64,000 nucleotides of DNA from assembly GCA_003993805.1 (NCBI GenBank), contig RSEF01000019.1:6508998-6572997 (forward strand), in the 5' to 3' direction. How positions within the stretch are numbered: position 1 is the stretch's first letter; each line of letters opens with the position of its first letter. This stretch comes from Himantopus leucocephalus. Taxonomy: Eukaryota > Chordata > Aves > Charadriiformes > Recurvirostridae. Under the pieces are notes generated by a model. The model was not told the origin of the DNA. It saw only the letters and a list, made by a program, of their open reading frames with translations, and did no database searches. This document shows positions 49,901 through 62,297 of the stretch, one piece after another. The translations under genes and the position numbers were made by a program.

Positions 49901-52900
49901 TCAATGCTGCTGATTATTCTCCAGGAAGCTCTTCTGGCTCCAATCACGTTTTTATATGCAACAGAAAGCAAGTTTCTTTCTTCCACTGTCAACTCCACAT
50001 CCATTCCAGCCACTTTCTTCATTGATTCAACCATTTCTAGGAGGAAAAGGTCACACAATTATTCTCATAGCTAACGCATCTTTCAAACCATTCAATAGAA
50101 GTTGTACATTAATGACAGCTTACGAAAATAGGCTCCCTCCTCCTTTCATACACAGTTATTCCTCACTTTTATACTAGAACATTCCAAACAAATCAATGAG
50201 CGTGTACACAAAGGAAGTATCTGATGTTCTTTTAAATGCATTTGACAAGGGTCCCAAAAAATTCTTTACAGATAGTTGGTTTGGGTTTTCTTTTTTTGTT
50301 GTTGTTGAGACAGACAAAAAGGATTCAGCGTTAGCAGCAAACATTTTTCACAGTAGATAATAGTTATCAGCACAATCCTACAGGAATGCACGTTCTTCAA
50401 AGTGCTTCAGAAAAGGCAGTGACTAGTGAGAAAAAATCATGAGCGAATATAAGCTACCTTTCAGCACAGCAAGGATAAACTGAAAAATACAGAATGCTCC
50501 ACTGATTTGTCAACTAGGTATAGTATAACATGGTAATTAACCAAAAAAAAAAATCCAGATTTGAATGGATGTAGAGAACTAAGTACTATTATTAGGGAAG
50601 CACGTTAAAGTTCCAAGATGGAACCACCAAAAGAAGAAGTAGGTGCTTGGAGAAGTAACAAAAAAGTCATCCTGAGGATAATAACCAGAGCAACCATATC
50701 CACCCATGCCAAGCAGCTGTTTACACTGAAAAGTAACACACAAAATATAAATTTATAACTTAAACCTTTTGAAAAGGGCTTCTAAACTTGAGGTTAAAAA
50801 AATTACTAAATACATATTTTGTATACTCAAGTGAAAGCAAAAGCTTAAACTACTTAAGGAAGGTTATAATCCTTTCATTACCTAACCACACTATGATTGC
50901 TTGTAACAGATTAGAAAAGTAAAAGTTGAAAATGTTAAATACAAACTAATTGAGAGACTAGTATGAGACACCCAGGAATCGCAGGTTTTGTCCTACCACA
51001 CAGTGCTTCAGTTCATTCACCATTTTCCTTCCAGCTCGTAGAACTGGTGGGAATCCCACAGACAGAAAACAAGACCATTAATGAATAAGACTAAGCCACA
51101 ACTACCCGATCTACTCAACAGGACAACTGTTTCATAGCTATCTGCCAGGTAGAGTGAAACTAGAATGACATAGAATCATATAGTCATTTAGGTTGGAAAA
51201 GACCCTTCAGATTGAGTCCAAAATACTTAGCTTCTGGCAAAAGCATGACGATGTGATTAGGCTACGCCTCCCATAATACGATGATTTACTATTCTGTGGC
51301 CTATTTACCTTGCCCACTCATCATCCCTCCCCCATCATTCTACTTCCTTACGTTCTGCTGTGTCACGGCAGCACAAGCAATGAGGAACTAATGAAGCTTA
51401 ACTGTCAATTTTTTCCTCTGGTGCCAAAACTCACACTCATAACAGGCATAAGCTATTTCAGCAATGGAAACTGTAGGCTCAATCTTCTTCCCTGGCAGGA
51501 ACAATGTCAGTCTCCAACAGGTCTCCATATGTGTAGGACAAAATTTTATAGTGGCTCTATTCTTACCAGAAGCAGAAAAAAAAATCCCTACCTCTACCAG
51601 TAGATTTCGCTAGACTGTTCCAAATCACAGAAAGTAACAAAAATCCACCGAGGATTTGATAAAACTTTCACAAAACACCACCCTACTATTATAAAGTGGT
51701 TAATTGTTTTTGCTGAAGACTTCAAGAGTTGCCCTAAAACACTCCACATACACACAGTTAATATTTATATAAGCATGCAGTACTGTAATTTAAGCTAGTC
51801 AGAAGTTAAAGGCAATACGATATAGTTACAATATGCAACTTAAATAATGCAAGCACTATGACTTATTTGCTGAAGGGTGACCCTACTATCTATACAAAGA
51901 GTTTACTGCAAAGCTGTAAATTTTTTTAAACTACGGGAGTCNAAGAGTTTACTTCAAAGCTGTACATTTTTTTAAACTACGGGAGTTAAGTCATCTCATA
52001 TTTTGAAGTTTCTTAAAACAGGAGAGCTACGCCCAAGATAATGTGCCTGACAGGGTTAATTTTTGTGAACAAAGATGACAAACAGGAATTAACACTTGCA
52101 GTCTCTGCTACTTGGGTACCTTTGCCAAGCTCCAGCAAGAAACACAGGGCTCATCTTTAAGCTTAATGTTTAACTGCCCTCAGATAAGAGGAGTAATTGA
52201 AACTGCACTACATCCACAGTTTAAGAAATTAACCTGTATTTGTGAATGCACAGCCCTCCCTTCAACCGTTAGTTATAGAAGTTCATAAGCTGAAGAGATA
52301 TCCTCTATGTAAATACGACTAATTTAAACTGTAGAAAAAGGAGGGGGTAGTCATGCCACGCTATTCATCTATGATGCTCATTCCCAGGCATCCGCTATCA
52401 ATCTGAAGATCTTTCGTCTGACCCAATATGACCATAATGCTTTAATCAAACACGCATGATTTTAGATACATGGCACACTTAACTAACCAAGATAACATTA
52501 ACTTTGCCCCATTAGATCTCCTCTGAAGTTATGAAAGCCAGAGGAAACCAAGTAACACAATACCTTCTCTGGAACCGGCAGGTTTCTGAAGTACACCATG
52601 TCTTTTTCAATTACACTTGCAACGTTGTGCATCCTACAGTCATACAGCAACACAAAGACACAGAAGATCTAGCTTTTCTTTAAAACAGAGTTTATATTCT
52701 TCTGTGCTTTACCAATTGGCATTAACGACAGAGCATTTCAGTCATACTAAGGGTTGTACTGCAACACTTCTATATGTATCCTGCTTCTTGATGAAGTAAC
52801 TATTCACACTTATCTCTTATACAATAAACAATGATACACATGTAATAATTACTCCAGAGGTGTGGAGGCGAGAAGCATGTACAGTAACAGTTTCCAAGAT

Positions 52901-55900
52901 CTTCTGGCCTGTATCAGGAAACTACAACAATTAGGAAAAAAATGAGCAAGTTGTATCAACTGTACTACAGGTTTCCTTCATGATCTCTTGCCCAGAAGCA
53001 GATTTGTCTAACATGGAAATTTAAAAGAAAAAACTATACACAAGATTTGCTGTTTCCTGTAAATGATTATCTGATTCTCAAAGCACACTCAAACATATAA
53101 TTACAAATGTAATCAATTGCTTAGCTTCTGCAGGATTTTATCCATTGCTAGCCTAAACACCTACAAGCCCTTGAAACAGAGGTCCACCAGGGGACAAATC
53201 AAATTTAAGCTGAGCAATGGCTTTTACAGAGGCATACCTAAGACCCAGTCCTACAAGAAGCACAGCCTCTGTCAGTACATATTAGTCCTGCTGCATCTCT
53301 TCAGTCTTCTGCAAAGGTCATTAACTATCATCTTGTAGAACCACCATAACCACAGAAACAACAGTGCCAAGAGAAAAGTCAACTGCTCCGAACAACTACC
53401 AGAAAACAGGCCTTGTCACCCCAAGACTTTTGCAACCATAAGTTGTTAATAAGCCAAAAAGACTTTTTGCCAAGCGACAGCCATCAAGAATAAGATGCTG
53501 AAGAGTAGGGGGGAAGCACCCAAGGTTTTCTACATTTGCGCTGAAGCACAATATCCTCAAGCNTGAAGCACAATATCCTCAAGTTTCAGCAACTCTTCAT
53601 ACTAGGCACGTGCTCTCTTTTAATACACTGATGAAGGGAACTGAAAGGTCTTCTCTTCAAAATCTTAATCCTGTTACTAGTTAAATACACAACCACAGAT
53701 TAAGATCTAGCCCATAAACAAGTGTCTTACCCAAAGAGAAAAGATTTATCAGCCTACCCACAAAGCTCTCAGAGAAAAACATTTTTAGTTTAGTAAAAAG
53801 CCCAATTTTACTTACAATACAAAAATCTGGGCTGGTATTTCAACAAGACAAAATAATATTATGCATATACCTTGGTCTTCCACGGTAAAGCCATAATCCA
53901 GCCCTGAAAGTTTAAGCCTGATGAATAATCTTAAGAACTCGGGCAATACAAAAGCAAGAGGACAGCATATCTGTATCTTCTCCAATAGAAAACTAATTCT
54001 ATACAAAAATAAAGCCATATATGCCTGCCAACAGAACAAACATTTTATATTTTAAGTACAGCTTTACCTATCTGGAAGATTCCACAAGGAGGTGAAAAGC
54101 TCAGAGACCACTCATGACAAAATACAAGTCTGAGATTACATTTCAGTAAGAAGGATTACTGCAGTAATGACAACCCATTGCATACACAATCCGGAGATGC
54201 TTACGCTGCATTATGGAAAAAGTAGTGTTATGCAGATTCGAAAAGACAAGAGATTGTCATTTAGGTGGTTAAGTGCCAGCCTGTCAGTTGATTGTGGCTG
54301 TCACCTTATTATGCTACTGTCAGATCATGCCACCATCAGACCAGGAAATCCCAAAAGTGTAAAATGTGGAAGGATGGGGGAATATTCTGGAGAATGACAC
54401 GCTTGCCCTACATTTATACCCTTCCCCAGGCATTTGCTTTTGGTTATTATAAGAATATACAAACCTGATCAGACCAAATGTCTATTTACTATGATATTTC
54501 TTATGGAAGAGGCATTTAACTGAGACTCGAAACAATTGCCTAAAGATACTACAAAACTAAAAAAAAAAAAGACACAGGCATTATTATAGTTCCTACATTC
54601 TACTACTATGATTAAGATGCTTGGCTCCTCATTGCAAACATTGCTGACTCACCTCCAGCCACTGCAGAGTAACAGTAGGGACATACACGCATACCTTGTA
54701 AAGCACAAAGGATTTGGACAGTGGTCAACACTACACTGAGCGCTGTCTACAGAAGATTGTTTTAAAACAGGCTGGTATGTGGCTTGGGATAAGGGTTTTC
54801 CTGATTTAATATGAAAGACGAAGATTATGCCTTACTCTAAGCTAAAAAGTAATGGGGAAGTTTACAAGTGATGAGAAGCATGTATGTTTGATAACCACCT
54901 ACTAGGGGCCAACCCACAGAATTTGTACAAAGGGCACAGTTGATAAGGAAACTTAATAGGTCACAACATAAAGAACACCTCTTTACCAAAGATAAGAAAC
55001 TTTAAGCATTTGTTGCTTCTCAAACTCTAGAAATCCAAGCAACACAGGGGAACTGGAATGCCCCTGTGTAAGGAAATACAGAAACAAGTGATTTACAGCA
55101 AATTCAGTGGAAAGACTAAAAACCTTCCCAATATATGACACAAAACCTAAGAAACAGTAGACCATACCAAAGGAGTAACCAGTATCTGACAGTTCTACCA
55201 AAGCCTGTGGTCATAACAGAACCCACTTGGCCTAAACAAGGGCTGATGCACTAAAGAAGAGAACCTGTTGGGGCAAAACTACAGTATTTGCAACCTCTAG
55301 TTCAGGTATCATATAGTGCTTAACTCTCTCACTAACCACGATGCTACAGTGTCTGATTTTTTTTGTTTGTTTTATAAAGCATCTAGTTACATAGCATATC
55401 ACAGGGCACTCCTAATCTGATTTTCAACAGTACACAGAATCTACTTCAACCTTACCGTGTAAGTAACTATCCCTTGCCACTGCACACACTGGTGCAACAT
55501 TACCACAGGAAAAACGAGCTAGAAAAATCTATTAGTGGTGTGCTTAACTACCAGAAGAGGAACCATGTGAGAAATCTTGCTAGAATAAGAACAGAAAAAA
55601 GAGCTTGTTGAGTAAAGGTAGTATGGAGATGACTTGATGGTCAGCAGACTGAAGACTCAAATCAAAATGAACCTTAGGAAAAAACAGAAGGTGGCATTAT
55701 TAAATGCTATGAAGTTAATAGTAGCAGAAGCACAGCACTTCAGAAAACTGAAGTCGTGTTTTAAGTTTCATCCTTTCTATTCCCCTTATCTAAGAGGAAT
55801 AAAGCAGACCAAGATCTTCAAGCTTCTAAGCTACTGCTCAGTATCTATTTCAGCATTTCAGGAGCTAAAAGCTGCCAATCAGCATCCCGTGTGATGTGAG

Positions 55901-58900
55901 GATGTGAAGATACAGCAGAAAGACACACATGTTCACCACAGAAGGTAGCGCACCATAACCAGTATTCAGAGAAGGCTGATCACAAGTACTAGTCTTGTAC
56001 TTGTTCATTCTCACAATGAACAAGAGATCATCATCAGCAAGACAGAAGAACTCAAAATAAAGTATCTGATCCTAAACTGTTGTCTATAACCTCTCAGTCA
56101 AGACTCTTAGCAGCAGCAAATACAAAGTGGCTAACAATTTCAAGAAGGGTTCCAGCAGACACTCAGGAGGAACTACAGAACCATTAACCTAACACTCACA
56201 AGGGGTCAAGTTAACAGGAATTACATAAAAAAACCTGAATGATTTGGTATGTGCATAAACAATAAGTTGCAGAGCATCGCCTTCTGTAAATAGACATAAT
56301 GCCTCACAGATCTACTGTGATGCTTTGAATGAGTCAAGCATATGGACAAGGAAGACATGATTGATATAGTCTACCTGGATTTCCCAAAGGCATTTGACAA
56401 GGTCCCTCACCCAAGGTTCTTTAAGGAACTCAACTGCCATGGGATAGGAAGGAAAGTCCTCACATGGATAAACACTTGGCTGAAAGACAGGAAACAGGGT
56501 ATGAATATAACACTCAAGTGTTCAGAACGGAGAAAGATCACCAGTGGAATCACACAGTGATCTGCGCTGGGAAGCATGCTAACATTTGTACGTGATCCAG
56601 AAAAATGAAAGCAAACAACAAGTACTAACTTAATAGTACCAGCAAACTGCTAAGAACAAACACAAAGACAAAAAAAGAAGCTGAAGAAATACAGGCAAGC
56701 ATAATTTCTCCATTAAGTGATGAGTGTAACTGCGAAGATTAATGCCCATAGATTGCATTTTCCCTGAGAACTGCATGCCTCCACCTGGCATTGGTGGACA
56801 CCATCCTATCCACTACAAATTCAAGCCAAGAAAAGGTAGGTTTGTCATCCATTAGGAACTCTTCTTCTGAACACACTATTACATTGTCCACATTAGGTTT
56901 TTCTCTTCTCTTAAGACATCCTGCATTTGGCAAGTAAGACTTAAGAAATGGCTAAACCAGTCCAGCAGCTTGCAGGGAGGTGGGCGGGTGATTTTCCTCT
57001 CTATCCATATCAATTTCATCATGCCAGCTCAACACTTCTTTGACCTCTCAACTGGCTGATTCAGGTCACCAGCTCAGAAAACAACTACTAAGAGGAAAAA
57101 AAAAAAATCTTGCTTGTAATGTGGAGAACTGAACTAGCTATAAGGTTCAGACTAGAACCCAAGCAAACATGAGAAATAGCCAGGGAAGAGAGGACATCCC
57201 TCTTTCAACAGTGAGATGTCAGATTAGCTCACCTCACTTTGCAGCACTGCACCTTTAGTTTCTAAAAGCATAAAATATACACAACATTTATGCTTACATG
57301 CCACGTAAATTTTTGCAATTTTTCTTCAAAGGTCTTCATGGGCTTGGAGCACCCGAAGTAGATTATTACAGGCAATCAAATGCAGGATGCAACTACCAAG
57401 GTACTAAAAATTGATAATACTATCTTAAGATCCGTATCTAGAGCATGCCACACTTATCACAATGTGCGAGATTTATACAAATGAGCATAAAGGATCCTCA
57501 CAACTATATTCCCAGAAGTTAAAACAACTAACAGGCAGAGGGGGAAAAAAAATACCAAAGAATATCCATCCTACACAGTGGCTTAGTCTATAATTTTGTA
57601 GCGAAAGCAGCAGGTTATACTGTTATTCCTTGTATAAGGTTTATGACAGCTGGTGCAGACAAGATACTTCCAGCATTTGGCTGCACGACTCTGAAATGTA
57701 CAGTTCTACAAAGCATACTTGTACTTTTATGCACTTGGAGAAATACATGGGTTAAAGCCAAATTATCCAAGCAACAGTTGTATTTTCTGCATAATCAACC
57801 CTATAGACTATCACAAGTCTTTCTTGCAACAAGAACATGATTTCTAAGTCATCACTATCATCTCTTCAAGCTGTGAACATATGCTTTTCTAAATAAAAGA
57901 GGGTTTCTCCAGTATTTGTAACAAAAACTTTAGTTTGAAAGCAAACACAGGCAAATCTAAAGACTGAGCCTTCTCATGCATTTCTCTCCTTGATTGAGAT
58001 TTGCTACTAAGTAGTCTTGTAATACAAGCAGCTCAAGTGTACTCGAGTGTAATGGACACAAACTCAGCTTCTGGACTCCTTGCAGAGAACCAACCCATCT
58101 AATTTTAGGATGTTTGTCCCCTTTGGTTGCTCTTGGTACCTCAGGAGATTCAAGGCGGCCATTATAGAAAAGGGCCCTCTCTCACACAGCTCTTCATGAT
58201 CAGAAGTCAACTGTTATATCCCAGTATGTAAATGCTTATCATTTAAAAAAAATTAACAATTCCTCCAACATTGCCTTGGCCATACTGCACCTCTTAGATT
58301 CCTACACTTCTTAGGGACATGTCGAGATCTTCTGCCTTTTAGTACTTTCATATCTACCCAATTCAGAGACAAAGAGCAGTGATACCCCATGTCACTACAA
58401 CAGTAAGACCTTTGACAGACAGGTATAAGTACTAATTAATGTGGAGAAAAGGAAAAAATAAAACCCACCAAAAAAAAAATCTCATGTGCTTCATATTTGC
58501 TTGAAAGAGACAGGTCTTCTGCAAACTGAAATCAATATGCAACTTAAATTCTAGTTTGTGACATAGTTTATTGATTGGTTCTTCATTAAGCTGTAGTAAC
58601 AGGTCTTGACATTACAAGACAATTATTTCTAAAATGGGTTCAAATCTTGAATTAAGTCCACTGCTGCACACCTTACTGCCTTCATAATAAAGACCCATGT
58701 CCCTGATAGACAATTCATAGAAACAGAGGAGTCAGCTGTTAGCTTGCTATATTGGGAGCCAGGAGAGCTGTCAAATAGGGTTTGGTTTTTCTTCCTTCTC
58801 ACCTGTACAATGACCTATCATCTGGTTTTGGGGGGAAAAAAGCCCCGCCTATTTCTCCTCACATAAGTTCTACCATATGTAGATTTGAAGCCATATACTT

Positions 58901-61900
58901 CAAGACCTGTAGCACAAAACTGCTCGTTAAAGTATTCACTTGCAGTCTACCTTGTGTCGTAGCATGTTTCTCACCTGATTAAAAGAAAGATGTTACCTAG
59001 CTTCCACAATGAACAATGTGAACACAATGGTTTCGACATTCAGCAGCAGTCTATAGGAATGCAGATACACACATTCTCTTGATACAAGGAACTCAAATGC
59101 TAGTAAGGTAATTTCACAAACCAACACAACGTTGCCCACTCCAATTGTTTTCCAAAAAAAAGACAATTTATAGTTATGTATTATTGTAGTAATAACAGTC
59201 TTTCTCACAAAGCTTCCTGTATTGTAAGTAAGCTTTCTGGCATTCTGTGATTTGTCATGACACGTCTAAGCAGATCTGTGAAGACAGTCAGACACCCAAA
59301 TCTCTTACTATCTCTAGAGATCAGGGCTTAAGTGCTACTTACACTGCAGAAGTACCTAGAAAGTTGTCCCCTTAATCTGGGCCAATATACTGAGGACAGT
59401 ACAGACACAGGCCTAGATTTCCAACAGTTCACAAGTACAGCCTCCAAGACTTCGTAAATTCCGTAAGTGGGTCAGGTAAGTAACACCAAAGAAGCTAGTC
59501 AAATACCCAACATAAGTGCTGCTATAAATGCCATGAACCATACATAGAAAACAACCCACCACACACCACTCTCAAAAGTCTCAAGGAGAAAGAATATGGG
59601 ACAGAACTTAATGCTATCCTAGCACTGAACACAAAAAATTGTCATTCCACACTCATATTCAAGTTACACAAGAGATTAGTATGCCAACGTATTTGTACTT
59701 ACCATCACACCATTTTATATGTGCCAATTAGTAGCTGTGACCTTATGATCATGTATCTCAAAGATCAAACTGAAGAGCAAAATTAAGAATAACTTAACAC
59801 TTTCACCATAGTGCTTCCCACACAATTTTGTTCACAGAATTATTTAACAGTCTCAGCTACGATCTTGGCAGAACTGCTGTATTTCATATAAACAGGAACA
59901 AATTATGCCAATAATTTTTAATTGTTTCAGCTGAACAAGAATGCAGAATTAGATGCTAAAACACTACCTACAGTACATATTCTTCCAGCCCACATACGTG
60001 AGAGACACACATCTAGAGCAGCTAGCAGAATTAGAGGGTGCACCTTAAATGTGTTAACCCGACTTGATTCCAAGGAATTTTTGAAGTCTAGAAACCACAG
60101 CATTGATTGATTTAAACATGACAACTTTAAGCTTAGCGTTCCCTCCTAAATGGTAACAGTCTCCTTACCATTCAGAAGCAATATATCATAAGTAGTCATT
60201 TACATTTTGATCTAGCCAACTTGTTTCGCAAACATCCACGATGCTGGTAGAATAGAAAGCCATTGAGGGAAATGCTGCACCAAGGCAATCCCTACTAATC
60301 AATTTTTATTAGTTGACAGGAAGTCTGATTGTTTTGCACTGCAGATCTCTACAACGGGGTAGAGTCTGATTACTTTCTAAAGAAGTGATTTACCACTGAC
60401 TTAAGAAAACACTAGAAAGACAGTCATGCCTCAAAAGCTCCCAAAGACAATGAATCCTCCAGGATGTTGGCCAAGCATCCATCTTGGGTTTCCACTCAAA
60501 CCAAAGCCAACACTTTCAGTTGCACTGACTCATCCATACCAGTTGGAGAACCCTTTCCTCCCTACTCACCAAACCCAGTCCAGGAATGCTGCTGGAATTG
60601 GGACTAGGGGTCAGGGGGAAGGAAATGCATTTTCCCATCTCACAGCCATTAGGGTAGGCAATAAGATACTGAAAAAACACAAAACCCCCAGCAGAAGCTG
60701 CACACTTACTGTGGAATATGGAATCGCATGCATCCCTCCACACAAGTCAATTAACTTGTACCCCAGTATCTGGGGTTTTGGGGGGCATTTTTTTTTTCCT
60801 CTAAGTCCTTACAGTTATTGTGGAGACTGTTTGATTTCTCTCATTTAGTGGAATTCTTAGTTCTACCTTATTTCCCTACTGGAACTGTCACAGAAAAGAG
60901 TCTTATTTAGGTAGGCCTTCCTTTTTTGTTGTAGCTTCTCTTTTCCTCCCCAATACATGCATTTTTCAGATGTTTTGCAACAGTACTATCAGAAGCTTTC
61001 TAAACACAATTCAGTAAAAATATGCCATTTGGCAAGAACTTAGTCATGTTGTCTATGAAAATTATGAACAGAAAGCATCTGGAGTGTCTTCCTACCTCTA
61101 AGTGAAGTATAACATCACACTTTTTACATACAAGGGTATTTATTTCACTTTAAATGAATAAACATAAGGTCTTAGGGCAAAAGTAACAGTCCTAGAAGAG
61201 TAACTTCATCGAGAAAATTAAAGGCCCTTTCTATTATATACAAAGGAAACATGTTTAAAGAAAACAGTCGCAAGACAGAAATTTGGGGGGCAACAGACAC
61301 CGTCCAGGGCTGCCAGTTCCTCCCCCTACCACTTTTTCCCCACATATGAAATGATCAGGCATAGTGCACAAACTTACAGGTGAAAAAGGATGAAAAGACG
61401 ATGCTGGAAAAGTAAAATGAGCTGTAATAATTTCTACTGCATAATGAAAGCATATACATTTTCTTTAGGCAATTAAGTATCATGTACTCGATCCCTCCAG
61501 GGTGAGAGCTCGTTTTCTCTGGGTTTGCCAGGGGCAGCACTACCTCCAACCGTAGGCAAGGGAAGAGAAAGAAAAGCCCTATCCCCCTCCCCCGGGACCC
61601 AATAAGGCGAGCAAGGCTCTCCCCAGCATGGCCTCCCGAGGGTCCGAGAGAGCCGGGCACCCACCTTCTGGAGAGCACGGCACTGGGCGTTGTCTGCGGC
61701 GAGCCGACCTCAGCCCATACCGCCGAGCTCCGCGAGGTCCGGGCCGAAGCTAAGCAAGGCCCGGGCCGAACAGAATCACCTCCAGCCGCGCCAGGCAGCG
61801 GCACGAACAGGGGTAGTGGGGTCTCTTTGTCGGGCCCCCCGAGGCGGGGGCGGCTCCCCTGCCCCCCCCGGGACTCGCCCTTCGCGGCCGCCATTTTATT

Positions 61901-62200
61901 CCCGGCTTCTGCCGCCACCGCCCCCCGAACCGGGCCCCGCCCAGGCCCAAGCCACCCACTCGTTCGGGCCCCCCATCCCCAGCTCCACCAGCCCCTTGGG
62001 GCGCTCCCAGTCGCCATTTTGTCTGTGCCCCCCTCCTCCGCCCCTACCCCCCCTCCCCCGCCCAGCCGCCATTTTGTGGCCGCTCCCTCCCTCCCTCTCC
62101 CCTTGGCCTTGCACGGCCTTCCTAGCCAGCGCTCACCATCGTAGCGCTCAGCCTGCTCAGCCAACTTGGCCTGATAGACGAGGTCCTCCCGATCGTCCAT
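37929..62200 (-). CDS. YWHAE: YWHAE, 14-3-3 protein epsilon (6 coding exons, complete)
   Basis: A dimeric cytoplasmic adaptor that binds phosphorylated Ser/Thr motifs and modulates many signalling partners. The six exons (64, 200, 107, 207, 137 and 53 coding bases) sum to 768, giving 255 residues plus stop, the known length. All introns are GT-AG and the frame is unbroken. The fold is nine antiparallel helices. The phosphopeptide-binding residues Lys50, Arg57, Arg130 and Tyr131 are all present, and the protein ends in the epsilon-specific acidic tail DVEDENQ. The first helix [20 protein letters not shown] is diagnostic for epsilon over the other isoforms. I used the ATG at 62200-62198 (G at -3 and +4). 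Introns are 12.1, 5.6, 0.84, 0.82 and 4.1 kb. Confidence 0.98.
37982..42077 (-). other. YWHAE intron 5 (4.1 kb)
   Basis: AT-rich intron. The only recognised feature is a perfect 2 x 18-bp tandem repeat at 39080-39115 (separate entry). No transposon recognised. Confidence 0.6.
39080..39115. repeat. Perfect tandem duplication, 2 x 18 bp
   Basis: The unit TTGGAAGGAATTTTGGCC occurs twice head to tail without a mismatch. Likely a recent replication-slippage duplication. Confidence 0.85.
42078..42214 (-). CDS. YWHAE: YWHAE exon 5 (residues 193-239)
   Basis: Encodes [19 protein letters not shown] then [19 protein letters not shown] and TSDMQGD. This carries the [17 protein letters not shown] signature found in all 14-3-3 proteins. 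Confidence 0.98.
42215..43033 (-). other. YWHAE intron 4
   Basis: An 819-bp intron. A + strand open frame (42617-42970) has no recognisable domain and is treated as chance. Confidence 0.6.
43034..43240 (-). CDS. YWHAE: YWHAE exon 4 (residues 124-193)
   Basis: Encodes [18 protein letters not shown] to [15 protein letters not shown]. Arg130 and Tyr131 of the phosphopeptide groove lie in KGDYHRY. Arg193 is split AG|G at a GTAGGT donor. Confidence 0.98.
43241..44081 (-). other. YWHAE intron 3
   Basis: An 841-bp intron in which I see nothing notable. Confidence 0.6.
44082..44188 (-). CDS. YWHAE: YWHAE exon 3 (residues 89-124)
   Basis: Encodes [19 protein letters not shown] then [16 protein letters not shown]. 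Met124 is split AT|G at a GTAAGT donor. Confidence 0.98.
44189..49836 (-). other. YWHAE intron 2 (5.6 kb)
   Basis: AT-rich, with short A/T homopolymers. No gene, RNA or transposon recognised. Confidence 0.6.
49837..50036 (-). CDS. YWHAE: YWHAE exon 2 (residues 22-88)
   Basis: Encodes [19 protein letters not shown] then [19 protein letters not shown] to MIREYRQM. This holds Lys50 and Arg57 and the [11 protein letters not shown] signature of the family. It begins by completing Glu22 (G|AA) and ends in phase 0. Confidence 0.98.
50234..50272 (+). mobile_element. Possible LINE reverse-transcriptase scrap
   Basis: About 39 bp translate to [11 protein letters not shown], resembling the [11 protein letters not shown] block of the element at 56.3 kb. 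Too short to be certain. Confidence 0.3.
51169..51220 (-). mobile_element. Short CR1 3' end in YWHAE intron 1
   Basis: About 50 bp with CATAGAATCATA and then TTTAGGTTGGAAAAGACCC, ending near GAGTCCA. This is the CR1 3' terminus in reverse orientation, severely truncated. Confidence 0.85.
51897..51986. repeat. 44-bp direct duplication around a single N (assembly join)
   Basis: 51897-51940 recurs at 51943-51986 with two substitutions, separated by a C and the N at 51942. Intronic; no coding effect. Confidence 0.85.
53542..53583. repeat. 20-bp direct duplication around a single N (assembly join)
   Basis: An exact 20-base copy flanks the N at 53563, with one extra C. Same signature as the other joins. 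Confidence 0.8.
56150..56680 (+). mobile_element. Degenerate CR1/L3-like LINE reverse-transcriptase fragment
   Basis: The clearest part (56342-56560) translates to [18 protein letters not shown] and [20 protein letters not shown], a reverse-transcriptase block shared by CR1/L3 LINEs ([16 protein letters not shown]). Upstream, around 56170-56200, NYRTINLT recalls the NYRPI(N/S)LT block, but in a shifted frame. Downstream similarity fades near 56680. It is frame-broken, has no tail, and is older than the other CR1 copies. It is on the opposite strand to YWHAE. Confidence 0.8.
61887..61897 (-). promoter_or_regulatory. YY1 consensus in YWHAE intron 1
   Basis: GCCGCCATTTT on the + strand, i.e. 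AAAATGGCGGC in the YWHAE sense direction, matching the YY1 consensus AAnATGGCGGC. Confidence 0.5.
62010..62020 (-). promoter_or_regulatory. YY1-like motif in YWHAE intron 1
   Basis: GTCGCCATTTT, one mismatch from the YY1 consensus, same orientation as the others downstream of the start site. Confidence 0.4.
62041..62063 (-). other. G-quadruplex motif on the YWHAE sense strand
   Basis: Read on the - strand there are four G runs of 3, 5, 7 and 4 bases with loops of 1-2 bases. This is a strong intramolecular quadruplex pattern just inside intron 1. Confidence 0.55.
62065..62075 (-). promoter_or_regulatory. YY1 consensus in YWHAE intron 1
   Basis: GCCGCCATTTT on the + strand, a full consensus match lying about 60 bp downstream of exon 1. 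Confidence 0.5.
62137..62200 (-). CDS. YWHAE: YWHAE exon 1 (residues 1-22)
   Basis: Encodes [19 protein letters not shown] then Tyr-Asp and the first base of Glu22, with a GTGAGC donor. It is the first ATG on the transcript in a good context. The 5'UTR continues to the right within the CpG island. Confidence 0.98.
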
Positions 62201-62297
62201 GTCCTGCAGGCGGGGCGGCGTCGGGGACTGCACGGGGCGGATGGAAGCCGATGGGTCTGGGGGGCTCAGCAGCTACCAGCTCGCTGCTCTCCGGGCA

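Larger units (their letters stand above)
50037..62136 (-). other. YWHAE intron 1 (12.1 kb)
   Basis: Contains a short CR1 tail, an old CR1/L3-like reverse-transcriptase fragment, a possible second RT scrap near 50234, two N joins with duplicated flanks, and at its 5' end the GC-rich edge of the CpG island. The 140-codon open frame at 60426-60848 has no recognisable domain. Confidence 0.65.

Noticed and set aside
60426..60848. 140-codon + strand open frame in YWHAE intron 1
   Set aside because: Has an ATG but no recognisable domain, no splice or promoter context, and an uneven composition typical of chance frames.
61355..62233. 292-codon - strand frame containing YWHAE exon 1
   Set aside because: Only the first 22 residues from MDD are YWHAE. 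The rest reads through the GTGAGC donor into intron 1, and its apparent upstream start is a GTG, not an ATG.
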